Of a DNA stretch of 64,000 nt, positions 27,061 to 35,769 are shown piece after piece; position 1 is the stretch's first letter; each line of letters opens with the position of its first letter. Location: the NCBI RefSeq assembly GCF_013185195.1, contig NZ_JAAZWC010000004.1, positions 62,001-126,000 of the forward strand, written 5' to 3'. The stretch comes from Saccharibacillus qingshengii. Its GTDB lineage: Bacteria; Bacillota; Bacilli; Paenibacillales; Paenibacillaceae. A program made the position numbers and the translations under genes. The notes under the pieces were generated by a model. The model searched no databases. It was not told the DNA's origin and worked only from the letters and a program-made list of their open reading frames with translations.

Positions 27061-27076
27061 TTGGACATTTATCCAA
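27061..27076 (+). promoter_or_regulatory. Palindrome overlapping the leader of the importer operon
   Basis: TTGGACATTTATCCAA has five-base arms TTGGA/TCCAA around CATTTA and ends 14 bases before the start codon, just before the AAAGGGAGG ribosome site. It shares TGGACAT with the other two motifs. Confidence 0.35.
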
Positions 27077-27090
27077 AGGGAGGCACGAAG

Positions 27091-28404
27091 ATGAGAAAAA
27101 GACACATGTTCCAAACGGCGGCCCTTGCCATGGTGCTGATGCTGGTACTCAGCGCCTGCGCGGCCGGAGGACCGGGAGCCGATACGACGACCGGCACCGG
27201 AGAGACGGGCGGCGAAGCGCCGGCCGGCAAGACGAGTATTTCGTTCTGGACGCCGTTCAGCGGCGGCGACGGCGAATTCATGACGCAGATGATCGAGAAG
27301 TTCAACGCAGAGAACCAAGAGATTCACGTGGAACAGCTCGCGAATCCGGCGGGCGATTATTACACCAAGCTGCAGACGTCGATGGCATCGGACCAGGCGC
27401 CGGACCTGATGGTTCTGCACTCCTCGCGGATGCCGCAGTTCGTTCCGGCCGGTTTCGTGACCCCGCTGGACGAACTGGCCGCCGAGAGCCAGGTCGATTG
27501 GGGCGAATTCAACCCGACGATTCTGGAGTCCACCATCTATGAAGACAAACATTACTCGATTCCGCTCGATACGCATGCGATCGTCATGTATTACAACAAG
27601 GATCACCTGGAGAAAGCGGGCGTGCTCGGCGAAGACGGCAAGCCGGTCTACGATCCGACGCCCGAAGGCTTCACCGAGTTTCTGACCAAGATCAAGGCAG
27701 CCGTTCCGGCCGATGTGGCTCCGCTGGCACAGCCGGACGTCCGTACCGACTCCTACTGGATGTTCTGGGGCTTCTACAACCAGCTCACCGACGGAGGCAA
27801 ATTCTACGACGAGAGCGGCAAAGCCGCGCTCAACAATCCGCAGGCGCTGCAGGCGCTCGAGTATGTGAACAGCCTGTATACGTCCAAGCTGATCCCGCCC
27901 AAGATCAACGACGCGGTCAAGCTGTTCCAGGACAAACGCGCCGCCGTTCTGACAACGGGCGTATGGAGCACCGGTGCGTTCGAGAGTATCGACGGACTGA
28001 ACTTCGGCGTAGTGCCGATGCCGCAGATCTACGACCAGCCCGCAACCTGGGGCGATTCGCATACGCTGGCGCTGCCGAAGCACGGAACGGAAGATCCGGC
28101 CAAACAAAAAGCCGCGCTTACATTCGCCAAGTGGTTGGCGGACAACGGCGAGCTGTGGGCCAAAGCCGGTCATATTCCGAGTGTGACCAAAGTGCTGGAT
28201 TCGCAGACGTTCAAAGACATGCCGTACCGCAGCGATTACGCGGCATCGGCCGACTTCGTCAAATACTGGCCGCGTAACGACAAGCAGGGCCAGATCAACG
28301 ACAACGTCATCAAAGAGTTCGAGAAGATGATGGCCGGCAAACAGGACCCGCAAACGACGCTTGAGAAAGCGAATGCCGTGATCGACAAAACGACGGGCAA
28401 ATAA
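27091..28404 (+). CDS. Carbohydrate ABC transporter substrate-binding lipoprotein
   Basis: 437 residues from ATG 27091 behind AAAGGGAGG. The lipoprotein signal (MFQTAALAMVLMLVLSAC) is followed by a short Gly/Thr linker and a family 1 extracellular binding domain (SFWTPFSGGDGEFMTQMIEK; YSIPLDTHAIVMYYN; MPQIYDQPATWGDSHTLALP). It is paralogous along its length to the protein at 22102 but has a lipid anchor. It delivers the sugar to the permeases at 28558 and 29590. The hairpin at 28422 sets it off from them, allowing higher expression of the binding protein. Confidence 0.93.
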   Translation: MRKRHMFQTAALAMVLMLVLSACAAGGPGADTTTGTGETGGEAPAGKTSISFWTPFSGGDGEFMTQMIEKFNAENQEIHVEQLANPAGDYYTKLQTSMASDQAPDLMVLHSSRMPQFVPAGFVTPLDELAAESQVDWGEFNPTILESTIYEDKHYSIPLDTHAIVMYYNKDHLEKAGVLGEDGKPVYDPTPEGFTEFLTKIKAAVPADVAPLAQPDVRTDSYWMFWGFYNQLTDGGKFYDESGKAALNNPQALQALEYVNSLYTSKLIPPKINDAVKLFQDKRAAVLTTGVWSTGAFESIDGLNFGVVPMPQIYDQPATWGDSHTLALPKHGTEDPAKQKAALTFAKWLADNGELWAKAGHIPSVTKVLDSQTFKDMPYRSDYAASADFVKYWPRNDKQGQINDNVIKEFEKMMAGKQDPQTTLEKANAVIDKTTGK

Positions 28405-28421
28405 ACAGGCGATCGAAAAAG

Positions 28422-28464
28422 AAGGAAGCGGATGTGCGGGCCTGCCGCCCGCCGCTTCCTTTTT
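28422..28464 (+). terminator. Internal (partial) terminator between binding protein and permeases
   Basis: AAGGAAGCGG (28422-28431) pairs with CCGCTTCCTT (28452-28461), followed by T5. Located inside the operon, so it probably attenuates or stabilises the upstream mRNA. Confidence 0.7.
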
Positions 28465-28557
28465 GATCCTTCGGCTTGCAAAACGTATTCCCGGATCCCG
28501 ATTCCGGTCCGGACTTTCCGGGCTTCGGCCCCCAATCCGAAAGGAGTGACCGCAACC

Positions 28558-29493
28558 ATGGCTTCCAAGACACTATCCAGCAGCAAGAATACGGGAGCGA
28601 GTGCCCGTTCGCCGCGAAGCACGCTGCGCCGGCAGGGCTGGGTAACCGGCGTTCTCATGGTTCTGCCGTACACGATCTTCTTCCTGCTCTTCTCGCTGAT
28701 CCCGATCGTTTACGGATTCGGCGTCAGTTTCTACGACTGGTCGCTGCTCGGCGACAAGACGTTCGTCGGGCTTCAAAATTATACCAATCTGATGCAGGAC
28801 GAGGAATTCCGTACCAATCTGCTCAATACGGTGCTGTTCACGCTCGTCAGCGTGCCGCTGATGACCGGGCTTGGCCTGCTGCTCGCCGTACTGGTGAACA
28901 GTATCCGCAAAGGACAGGCTTTCCTGCGTATCGCGTTCTTCATGCCCTACGTGCTGTCCGTATCCGTCATCTCCAGTATCTGGGTCATCTTTCTCCAGCC
29001 GTACACCGGCCTGCTGAACCGTATTCTGCGCGGGATCGGCTTGATCAACAATGAAATCTTCTGGCTGTCCGATTCGACGCTGGCCTGGGTTTCGATCATC
29101 ATGGCTACGTTGTGGTGGACCATGGGGTTCGTGTTCGTCCTGTTCCTCGCCGGGCTGCAGGATATTCCGGAATCGTTCTACGAAGCGGCCGGGCTTGAAG
29201 GCGCAAACCGCTGGCAGACTTTCCGTTACGTGACGTTCCCTTCGCTGTCCCGCGTGACCGTATTGGTCGTGATCCTGCAGACGATCTCTTCGTTCAAAAT
29301 CTTCGGCCAGTCCAAGCTGATTACCGGCGGCGGGCCTGCGGGAGCAACCAAGACGGTCGTGTTCTCGATCTACGAAAACGGCTTTCAGACTTTTCAGATG
29401 GGCTATGCTTCGGCGATCGCGTTTGTCCTGATGCTGGTGATCCTGGTGATCTCGCTGCTTCAGACCTTCCTGATGCGCAAAATCGGCGAATAG
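28558..29493 (+). CDS. Sugar ABC transporter permease (MalF type)
   Basis: 311 residues from ATG 28558 behind AAAGGAGTGACCGCAACC. Six membrane segments are predicted. The EAA loop (ESFYEAAGLEGANRWQTFRY) is at about residues 200-220 and contacts the ATPase. It pairs with the gene at 29590. No ATPase gene is present here, so a shared MsmX-type ATPase encoded elsewhere must power it, as is usual in Bacillota. Confidence 0.94.
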   Translation: MASKTLSSSKNTGASARSPRSTLRRQGWVTGVLMVLPYTIFFLLFSLIPIVYGFGVSFYDWSLLGDKTFVGLQNYTNLMQDEEFRTNLLNTVLFTLVSVPLMTGLGLLLAVLVNSIRKGQAFLRIAFFMPYVLSVSVISSIWVIFLQPYTGLLNRILRGIGLINNEIFWLSDSTLAWVSIIMATLWWTMGFVFVLFLAGLQDIPESFYEAAGLEGANRWQTFRYVTFPSLSRVTVLVVILQTISSFKIFGQSKLITGGGPAGATKTVVFSIYENGFQTFQMGYASAIAFVLMLVILVISLLQTFLMRKIGE

Positions 29494-29589
29494 CGTTCGG
29501 TTAAAAAAACGAAGCCGAAACGCGGCACCGCGCCGGACCAAGTCCGGCCTTCTGCCCGTGTCGGCAAATGGTTCAAGGAGGAGTGTACG

Positions 29590-30402
29590 ATGCTCGATCG
29601 AATTTATCCTTATGTTGTGCGTGTCGCGGCCGTTCTGCTGGCCTTCATGTTCCTGACCCCGATCGTCTGGATGCTGTCCCTGTCGCTCACCCCCGAAGGA
29701 GGGCGATTGTTCGGAAACGGATTTAACGTCTCGTTCGACAATTATGCGACCGTGCTGAACCGTGCGCCGATCTTCGGCTGGATGGGCAACAGCTTGATGG
29801 TCTCGACGATCACGACGGCGCTTGTCCTGCTGCTTGCGTCGATGGCGGCTTATTCCTTCTCCCGGATCCGGTTTCCGGGCAGCCGTGTGCTGTTCGTCCT
29901 GTTCCTGTCGGCCATGATGATTCCCGGCGAAGCGACGCTGATCCCGCTGTATCTGCTGATGCGCGACGCCGGCCTGCTCGGTACGCGCGTCTCGCTGATC
30001 CTGCCGGCGATCGCGGGTCCGATGGGGATCTTCATCATGAAGCAGTTTTTTGACGGACTGCCCAAAGACCTGGAAGAAGCGGCGCGTATCGACGGAGCCG
30101 GCTTCTTTAAGATCTGGTACCGCATCTTCCTGCCGCTGTCGCGTCCCGCGCTTGCCGCGCTCGGTATTTTTACCTTCATCGGTGCCTGGAACGACTACGT
30201 CTGGCCGCTGATCTCCATTTCGGACAAAGCGTACATGACGATCACGCTCGGCCTGCCGATGTTCCAGAGTTCATACAACCAGGAATACGCGCTGCCGATG
30301 ACCGCCAACGCGCTCGCCGCTATTCCGGTGCTGATCGTGTTCCTGATTTTCCAGAAGCAGATCATCAGAGGCATCGCGTTCACCGGCGGCAAAGAAATGT
30401 AA
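29590..30402 (+). CDS. Sugar ABC transporter permease (MalG type)
   Basis: 270 residues behind CAAGGAGGAG. Six membrane segments; EAA loop LPKDLEEAARIDGAGFFKIW at about residues 157-176. It forms the translocation pore with the product of 28558. The carbohydrate identity is not encoded here, but the GH43 and GH2 enzymes nearby point to plant or host oligosaccharides. Confidence 0.94.
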   Translation: MLDRIYPYVVRVAAVLLAFMFLTPIVWMLSLSLTPEGGRLFGNGFNVSFDNYATVLNRAPIFGWMGNSLMVSTITTALVLLLASMAAYSFSRIRFPGSRVLFVLFLSAMMIPGEATLIPLYLLMRDAGLLGTRVSLILPAIAGPMGIFIMKQFFDGLPKDLEEAARIDGAGFFKIWYRIFLPLSRPALAALGIFTFIGAWNDYVWPLISISDKAYMTITLGLPMFQSSYNQEYALPMTANALAAIPVLIVFLIFQKQIIRGIAFTGGKEM

Positions 30403-30447
30403 CCGCGATCCATGCAGGGCCCATTTTCGGATCATCAAGGAGGACTT

Positions 30448-32280
30448 ATGCTTACGCCATCTTCTGAACCTTCATCCCTACAAAAAAGTTCCGCGCCGCC
30501 CCGTCCCGAATATCCCCGTCCGCAGTTCGAGCGCGCGCAGTGGCTCAACCTGAACGGAGAATGGGACTTCGCGTTCGACGACGACCGCCGGGGCGACCGG
30601 GAACGCTGGTACGAATCCGGCCGCGGAGCGTTCGAACGCCGGATCAACGTCCCGTTCGCTTTTCAGAGCAAGCTCAGCGGGATCGCCGACCCCGGTTTCC
30701 ATGATCTCGTCTGGTACCGCCGCGCGTTCGACGTGCCCGAGGAGTGGGCCGGCCGCCGGATCGTCCTCCATATCGGCGCGTGCGATTATGCGTCCACCGT
30801 CTGGGTCAACGGCCGCTGGGCCGCTTCGCACGAAGGCGGACATACGCCTTTTGGCGCGGATATCACCGACCTGCTGAACGAAGAAGGCGGCAATACGCTG
30901 GTCGTGCGGGCCGAAGATTTCAGCCGCGACGTGACGCTGCCCCGGGGCAAGCAGTTCTGGAAAGAAGGCTCGCAGAGCATCTTCTACACCCGTACGACCG
31001 GGATCTGGCAGACGGTCTGGCTGGAACCGGTGCATGAAGCGCGTCTGGAAAAAGTAAAGCTGACGCCCGATATCGACCGCGGCGAAGTACGGATGCGCCT
31101 ATTCTTTTCACGTGAGACCTTTTCGCGGGAGACGATCTCCGTGACCGAAGCCGCTGAACCGGTTACGGCCGTCGTGCGGATTTCTTTTGCCGGACAGTCG
31201 GTAGCCGAACAGTCTTTCCCGGTGCTGCACGCCGAAGAATCGCGCGCGATCGGGCTGAATGATTTCAACGATCACGGCCTCGGCCGCTGGTGGACGCCGG
31301 AGCAGCCGAACCTGTACGACGTTACGTTCGAGCTGGTCCAAAGCGGACAGACGGTCGATGCGGTAAGCAGTTATTTCGGCATGCGCAAAATCTCGATCGA
31401 GAACGGACGGCTGAGTCTGAACAACCGGCCGACCTATATGCGCCTCGTGCTGGATCAGGGCTATTTCCCGGACGGCGTGCTGACTGCGCCGACGGACGAA
31501 GATTTCGTGCGGGATATCCGCCTGACCCAAGAAATGGGCTTCGACGGCGTGCGCAAGCACCAGAAGATGGAAGACCCGCGCTTCCTCTACTGGTGCGACC
31601 GAATGGGCCTGCTCGTTTGGGGCGAAGCGGCCAATGCCTACGCCTATTCGGAAGAATACGTACGCAACTTTACCCGCGAATGGCAGGAAGCGGTCGACCG
31701 GGATTACAACCATCCGTGTATCGTTGTCTGGGTGCCGATGAACGAAAGCTGGGGCATTCCGAACGTGCAGGTCGACGTCCGTCAGCAGCAGCACGGCCAG
31801 ACGCTGTATCATCTGACGAGATCGCTCGACGAGACGCGTCCGGTCATCTACAACGACGGCTGGGAGATGATGAAGACCGATATCGTGGCGATCCACGATT
31901 ACGAGTGGCGCGAGCCCGTGCTGACCGAGCGTTACAAGACGGCCGAGCAGGCGACGCAGGCCATGCCGGCCAACCGGCGCATCTTCGTCGGCGGCAGCAA
32001 GTACGAAGGCCAGCCGATTCTCGTGACCGAGTTCGGTGGTATCGCCTACCGCAAAAGCGAGCAGGAAGGCTGGGGCTATTCCGGCGCGGACAGTGACGAA
32101 GATTTCCTGGCGCGCCTTGGCGCCGTCATCCGTCCGCTGACGGTTTCCGGCGTCGTACAGGGATTCTGCTATACGCAGCTGACCGACGTGGAGCAGGAGA
32201 TCAACGGGCTTGTGACCTACGACCGGGTGCCGAAGGTGCCGGTGGAAGACATTCGCAGAGTCGTGCGGGGCGAGCAGTAG
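30448..32280 (+). CDS. Glycoside hydrolase family 2 enzyme (cytoplasmic exo-beta-glycosidase)
   Basis: 610 residues from ATG 30448 behind AAGGAGGACTT. Domain order: jelly-roll sugar-binding domain (residues about 15-200: QWLNLNGEWDFAFDDDR), Ig-like GH2 domain (200-310) and TIM barrel (315-605). Catalytic acid/base is Glu433 (VPMNESWG) and nucleophile Glu528 (VTEFGG). No signal peptide, so it hydrolyses imported oligosaccharides. GH2 includes beta-galactosidases, mannosidases and glucuronidases; I cannot choose. It is the last gene of the importer operon, with a terminator at 32332. Confidence 0.9.
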   Translation: MLTPSSEPSSLQKSSAPPRPEYPRPQFERAQWLNLNGEWDFAFDDDRRGDRERWYESGRGAFERRINVPFAFQSKLSGIADPGFHDLVWYRRAFDVPEEWAGRRIVLHIGACDYASTVWVNGRWAASHEGGHTPFGADITDLLNEEGGNTLVVRAEDFSRDVTLPRGKQFWKEGSQSIFYTRTTGIWQTVWLEPVHEARLEKVKLTPDIDRGEVRMRLFFSRETFSRETISVTEAAEPVTAVVRISFAGQSVAEQSFPVLHAEESRAIGLNDFNDHGLGRWWTPEQPNLYDVTFELVQSGQTVDAVSSYFGMRKISIENGRLSLNNRPTYMRLVLDQGYFPDGVLTAPTDEDFVRDIRLTQEMGFDGVRKHQKMEDPRFLYWCDRMGLLVWGEAANAYAYSEEYVRNFTREWQEAVDRDYNHPCIVVWVPMNESWGIPNVQVDVRQQQHGQTLYHLTRSLDETRPVIYNDGWEMMKTDIVAIHDYEWREPVLTERYKTAEQATQAMPANRRIFVGGSKYEGQPILVTEFGGIAYRKSEQEGWGYSGADSDEDFLARLGAVIRPLTVSGVVQGFCYTQLTDVEQEINGLVTYDRVPKVPVEDIRRVVRGEQ

Positions 32281-32331
32281 GAGGGGATTTACGTGTATCC
32301 GACAAGCCGCTCACACGACTAGGACGTTCTC

Positions 32332-32370
32332 AAGACCGCCGCAGCCTTCGGGTTCGGCGGTCTTCTTTTT
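32332..32370 (+). terminator. Intrinsic terminator after the GH2 gene
   Basis: AAGACCGCCG (32332-32341) pairs with CGGCGGTCTT (32355-32364) and is followed by CTTTTT. Confidence 0.85.
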
Positions 32371-32524
32371 GGCCGGAACGACACATGCATCAAATTCAAT
32401 GAATGTCTCCAACAGACGGACTCTATTCTCCCCCTGTATCCACAAAAAGGACACTTCACAAAACGTTCACGGGGAAAACCTGTTTTTTCAGCAAGGACAC
32501 TATATTTATCCAATTGGACCGAGT

Positions 32525-32543
32525 TATAATGTAAGCGTAAACA
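32525..32543 (+). promoter_or_regulatory. -10 element with overlapping cre site
   Basis: TATAAT (32525-32530) overlaps ATGTAAGCGTAAACA (32529-32543), a full match to WTGNAANCGNWNNCW and nearly the same as the cre at 27018. A cre site on the -10 would repress the small gene at 32592. No good -35 is visible. The rest of 32281-32591 holds only the terminator at 32332. Confidence 0.55.
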
Positions 32544-32591
32544 AAATTAAAAGATTCGATACGGTTTCATCATCCAAGGAGGATGGCAGAC

Positions 32592-32777
32592 ATGGCAGCA
32601 GCATTGAAAGAATTCAAGAATTGGTTCAGCGGAATGCTTCAAACGGACAAGACACTCGGCGAAGAAGACTATCACAAAATGGAGTTCTCGGTCGAACGCC
32701 ATCTGCATACGCCGGAAATGCGCAGTCCGATGACGTACCAGGAAGAAGCGCGAATCAAGATGGTTCAATATCATTAA
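32592..32777 (+). CDS. Small unknown protein (61 aa)
   Basis: ATG 32592 lies nine bases after AAGGAGG, an ideal distance; the in-frame ATG at 32583 is too close. The product begins MAAALKEFKNWFSGML and ends with MTYQEEARIKMVQYH. It is soluble, slightly basic and helical, with no known domain. The leader carries a -10 and a cre-like site, suggesting catabolite control. I do not recognise a family. Confidence 0.6.
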   Translation: MAAALKEFKNWFSGMLQTDKTLGEEDYHKMEFSVERHLHTPEMRSPMTYQEEARIKMVQYH

Positions 32778-32929
32778 ATTCCAGTCCATATAGAGCGGGA
32801 ATCTCAATTTCTCGCAGCGTGATCTCCAAGCGATTCAGGCATCCGACCATCCGGCATTCTCGACAAGAGCACGATCTTGTTGAAGAAGCCGGATTTTTTC
32901 ATTTCGGTTTGCGGTCGAAGAAATCGAAT

Positions 32930-32960
32930 TTGATTACCTCGCCCTCTCCTATGCTACAAT
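32930..32960 (+). promoter_or_regulatory. Extended -10 promoter of the 93-aa protein gene
   Basis: TTGATT (32930-32935), a 19-base spacer and TATGCTACAAT, an extended -10 (TACAAT at 32955-32960). Confidence 0.55.
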
Positions 32961-33013
32961 GGGAACGTTCCAATGAGCGATACCAGAATGCGACAAGCGA
33001 AAGGATGACGAAA

Positions 33014-33295
33014 ATGAGCGAACAAAAAATCAACGAGAGCGAAATGATCGCCTATATTGCGGATAAAACGGGAGTCGGCGAAGCGGGGATCAAATACGTG
33101 CTGAAGCATGAACAGGATTTTATCGCGGCAGCGGCCAAAAAACCGGGCGACACCATCGAGCTGGACGGCGATGAGCTGGTCGATTACGTAATGGCACGCA
33201 AAGACATCAAGCTCAACGAGCTGGAAGTCGAAAATGTGCTGGATGCCGAGATGGCGTACCTGATCGATAAAGGACTGGCCGGTTACGAGGACTAG
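33014..33295 (+). CDS. Small acidic protein with internal duplication (93 aa)
   Basis: ATG 33014 lies eight bases after GAAAGG. The two halves resemble each other: EMIAYIADKTGVGEAGIKYV then LKHEQDFI, and ELVDYVMARKDIKLNELEVE then NVLDAEMAYLI. Each half ends in a similar acidic helix. The first helix also recalls HU-type proteins (KTG in a helix-turn), but the DNA-binding arm is absent and the protein is acidic. No known function. Confidence 0.65.
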   Translation: MSEQKINESEMIAYIADKTGVGEAGIKYVLKHEQDFIAAAAKKPGDTIELDGDELVDYVMARKDIKLNELEVENVLDAEMAYLIDKGLAGYED

Positions 33296-33396
33296 GTTTT
33301 TGCCGGAGCGGTCAATCGGCGCCAGACAATCCGCGTCGGCTTAAGTGCAGGGGATTGAAGGGCCGGAAGCGTCAAATACACGACGACCGGAATTGG

Positions 33397-33483
33397 AAAG
33401 GCGCGTTTTCGCGACAGAATTTGCAGAAGGTACGCCCCAAGCGGTCGAATCGGCAAAGTTCCGCGCAGAAGACGCGCTTTTTT
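33397..33483 (+). terminator. Large-loop hairpin with T-run before the hydrolase gene
   Basis: GCGCGTTTTC (33401-33410) pairs with GAAGACGCGC (33468-33477) with one G-U pair; T6 follows. The loop is over 50 bases. It may end the transcript of 33014 or act as an attenuator 27 bases before the gene at 33511. Confidence 0.35.
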
Positions 33484-33510
33484 GGTTAGGAAGGAAGGGA
33501 GCAAACGCAG

Positions 33511-34626
33511 ATGGAACCGGAAGAACGAATAAAAAGACGGGCAGCGATGGAACAGCTCGTCTCCGAGGCGGACGCCTATTCGCCGGCAGAACCGGTGGAG
33601 CCGCAGGGGCGGGGAGAGAAACCCGTCAAGAAAAAGCGGGGCGCGCTGCGCAAGCTGGTAAGCGCTTTGGGCTGGATCTTGATCGCCCTGCTGCTGCTGA
33701 TCTTGGCCGGATTCATATACCAATGGTTCGGCGAGCGGGAAGACCGGCAGGCGTTCGTCGCACCGGGGCAGCTCGTGGAAGTGGAAGGCCGCCGGATGCA
33801 CGTGTATATGGAAGAGAAGCCCGGCAAAGCCGCGGACGAAGCGACAGTGGTGCTGATTGCGGGTTGGGGGACGCCGAATCCGTACGCGAACTTCTCGCCG
33901 CTGTATGAGGGGCTGCGCGGCCAAGCGCAGTTTGCCGTCGTGGAGCGGTTCGGTTACGGGTACAGCGAGGTGACGGAAGAAGACCGGGATATCGACGAGA
34001 TCACCAAAGAGCTGCACGAAGCGCTGCAAAAAGCCGGCGTTCCGCCGCCGTACGTGCTGGCCCCCCATTCGCTCGGCGTGCTGGAATCGATTCGTTTTGC
34101 CCAGCAGTATCCGGATGAAGTCGCGGGACTGGTGATGATCGATACCGGTTCGCCGGAATTTTACGAGACGTTTCCGTCGCGGGCTTTCCAGTCCCAGCTG
34201 CAGCGGATCGCGATCAAATCGGGCGTCGTGCGGGCGCTGTATCACGTGAACGGTTTTGCGGAAAAGGTAGCGGCAGGACGCAACGGGCTCAAGCTGCTGT
34301 CTCCGGAGATGAAAGAACAAGATCGCCTGGCGACCCTCCTCGGAGCGAATAACAAAAACGTCACGGACGAGATGCGGCAGATGCACGCGAACGCCCGGAA
34401 AGTGGTGCAGGGCAAAACGCGGCTGGAGATTCCGATGACGATTCTTGCCGCGGACCACCTGGGGGAGATCAGCGAAGAACGCATGGACACGCAGCGGCAG
34501 TTCGGCGAGTCGTGGTCGACCGATTCCAAAGTCGAAGTGGTGCAGGAAAGCGGCCATTCGATTCCGGCTTACCAGCCTCAGGCGATCGTCGATGCCCTGC
34601 TGGACATGGTAGGCCAGACCCGCTGA
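33511..34626 (+). CDS. Membrane-anchored alpha/beta hydrolase
   Basis: 371 residues behind AGGAAGGGAGC. A basic cytoplasmic segment (residues 1-50), one membrane helix (LVSALGWILIALLLLILAGF) and an outward hydrolase domain. The nucleophile Ser is in LAPHSLGVLES, preceded by the oxyanion-type segment VVLIAGWGTPNPYAN. The catalytic His is probably ESGHSIPAYQP near residue 352, and MIDTGSPEF follows strand 6. Substrate unknown; family members are esterases, lipases or haloperoxidase-like. Confidence 0.82.
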   Translation: MEPEERIKRRAAMEQLVSEADAYSPAEPVEPQGRGEKPVKKKRGALRKLVSALGWILIALLLLILAGFIYQWFGEREDRQAFVAPGQLVEVEGRRMHVYMEEKPGKAADEATVVLIAGWGTPNPYANFSPLYEGLRGQAQFAVVERFGYGYSEVTEEDRDIDEITKELHEALQKAGVPPPYVLAPHSLGVLESIRFAQQYPDEVAGLVMIDTGSPEFYETFPSRAFQSQLQRIAIKSGVVRALYHVNGFAEKVAAGRNGLKLLSPEMKEQDRLATLLGANNKNVTDEMRQMHANARKVVQGKTRLEIPMTILAADHLGEISEERMDTQRQFGESWSTDSKVEVVQESGHSIPAYQPQAIVDALLDMVGQTR

Positions 34627-34647
34627 TTCGCATTGTAAAAAAGAAAG

Positions 34648-34677
34648 TTGACAACGATTCGTTCCTGAAACTATAAT
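34648..34677 (+). promoter_or_regulatory. SigA-type promoter of the NmrA-like gene
   Basis: TTGACA (34648-34653), 18 bases, TATAAT (34672-34677). Confidence 0.8.
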
Positions 34678-34733
34678 GGTTACAATTGGTGAATCTGCTT
34701 CACCCCACTTTATTTTTGAAGGAGCGAATACTT

Positions 34734-35609
34734 ATGGGCAAAATTATCGTAACCGGGGCTTCCGGTCATCTGGGCACGGCGGCTATCCGCCATCTGATCG
34801 ATCTGGGAACACCTGCGGGAGACATCGTAGGCATCGTGCGCGATCCGGCCAAGGCTTCGGCACTCGCCGAATGGGGCGTTGAACTTCGTATAGGCGATTA
34901 CGACAATGCGGCTTCGCTGCCTGCGGCGTTCGAAGGCGGCGAGAAGCTGCTGTTCGTCTCGGCCTCCTCGATGGACAACACGCTGCGCGTCCGCCAGCAT
35001 GCGAACGTCGTCGAAGCGGCTCGCAACGCGGGCATCCGGCATATCGCGTATACAAGCTTCGCTTTCCCGGACAAAATGACGATCGGATTGGAAAATGTCC
35101 ATCTCGCGACGGAATACATGCTGCGCACGACAGGAATCGCGTATACATTCCTGCGCAACGGCTTCTATCTGGATCTGCTGGTCAACGAAGGAACACCGGG
35201 CGTAGCGGCAGGCGGGACGGTAGTTTCCGCGGCTCCGACAGGCAAACTGAACTACGTGACCCGCGACAATCTGGCGCGTGCCGCAGCCGTTGTGCTGGCA
35301 GGTGAAGGACACGAGAACAAGATCTATGAGCTGACTTCGCCGCAGCCGTTCTCCTACGACGATTACGCAGCCGTGCTGGCCGAAGTCTCCGGTACGTCGG
35401 TCGCCCACCAAGCGCTGCCGGCTCCGGAAGCCGTAGCCGCGCTGGCTTCCGCCGGCGTACCGGAAGAAGCGGGCGGTTTCCTCGTTTACGTGATCGATGC
35501 CGCAATCGAGCGAGGCGAGTTTGCTTCCGCTTCGACGGATCTGACGGATCTGATCGGAGAGGCGTATACGCCGCTGAAGAGCGCGGTGGAAGCGGTTATC
35601 AAGGGCTGA
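34734..35609 (+). CDS. NmrA-like NAD(P)H-binding protein (quinone oxidoreductase 2 type)
   Basis: 291 residues from ATG 34734 behind GAAGGAGCG. The Rossmann motif GASGHLGTAAI is at residues 8-18. FVSASSMDNTLRVRQHANVV and YTSFAFPDKMTIGLENVHLA match the YtfG/QOR2 group, which reduces quinones with NADPH. The atypical SDR fold lacks the YxxxK pair. Expressed from a strong promoter and ended by the terminator at 35667. Confidence 0.85.
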   Translation: MGKIIVTGASGHLGTAAIRHLIDLGTPAGDIVGIVRDPAKASALAEWGVELRIGDYDNAASLPAAFEGGEKLLFVSASSMDNTLRVRQHANVVEAARNAGIRHIAYTSFAFPDKMTIGLENVHLATEYMLRTTGIAYTFLRNGFYLDLLVNEGTPGVAAGGTVVSAAPTGKLNYVTRDNLARAAAVVLAGEGHENKIYELTSPQPFSYDDYAAVLAEVSGTSVAHQALPAPEAVAALASAGVPEEAGGFLVYVIDAAIERGEFASASTDLTDLIGEAYTPLKSAVEAVIKG

Positions 35610-35666
35610 TCGGGTCAATAGGATTCTAGGCAGAACGCTGCATGATGCGGCATGAAAAACAAAGAG

Positions 35667-35698
35667 AGCCCGGCGCGATTTCTGCGCCGGGCTTTTTG
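35667..35698 (+). terminator. Intrinsic terminator
   Basis: AGCCCGGCGC (35667-35676) and GCGCCGGGCT (35684-35693) around GATTTCT, followed by T5. Confidence 0.9.
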
Positions 35699-35769
35699 TT
35701 GTAGCAAACTGAAGCGGGGACGGAAGCCGAGATCAAGAGTTACCGAACAGTGAAGCCTTTTACCGAAAG

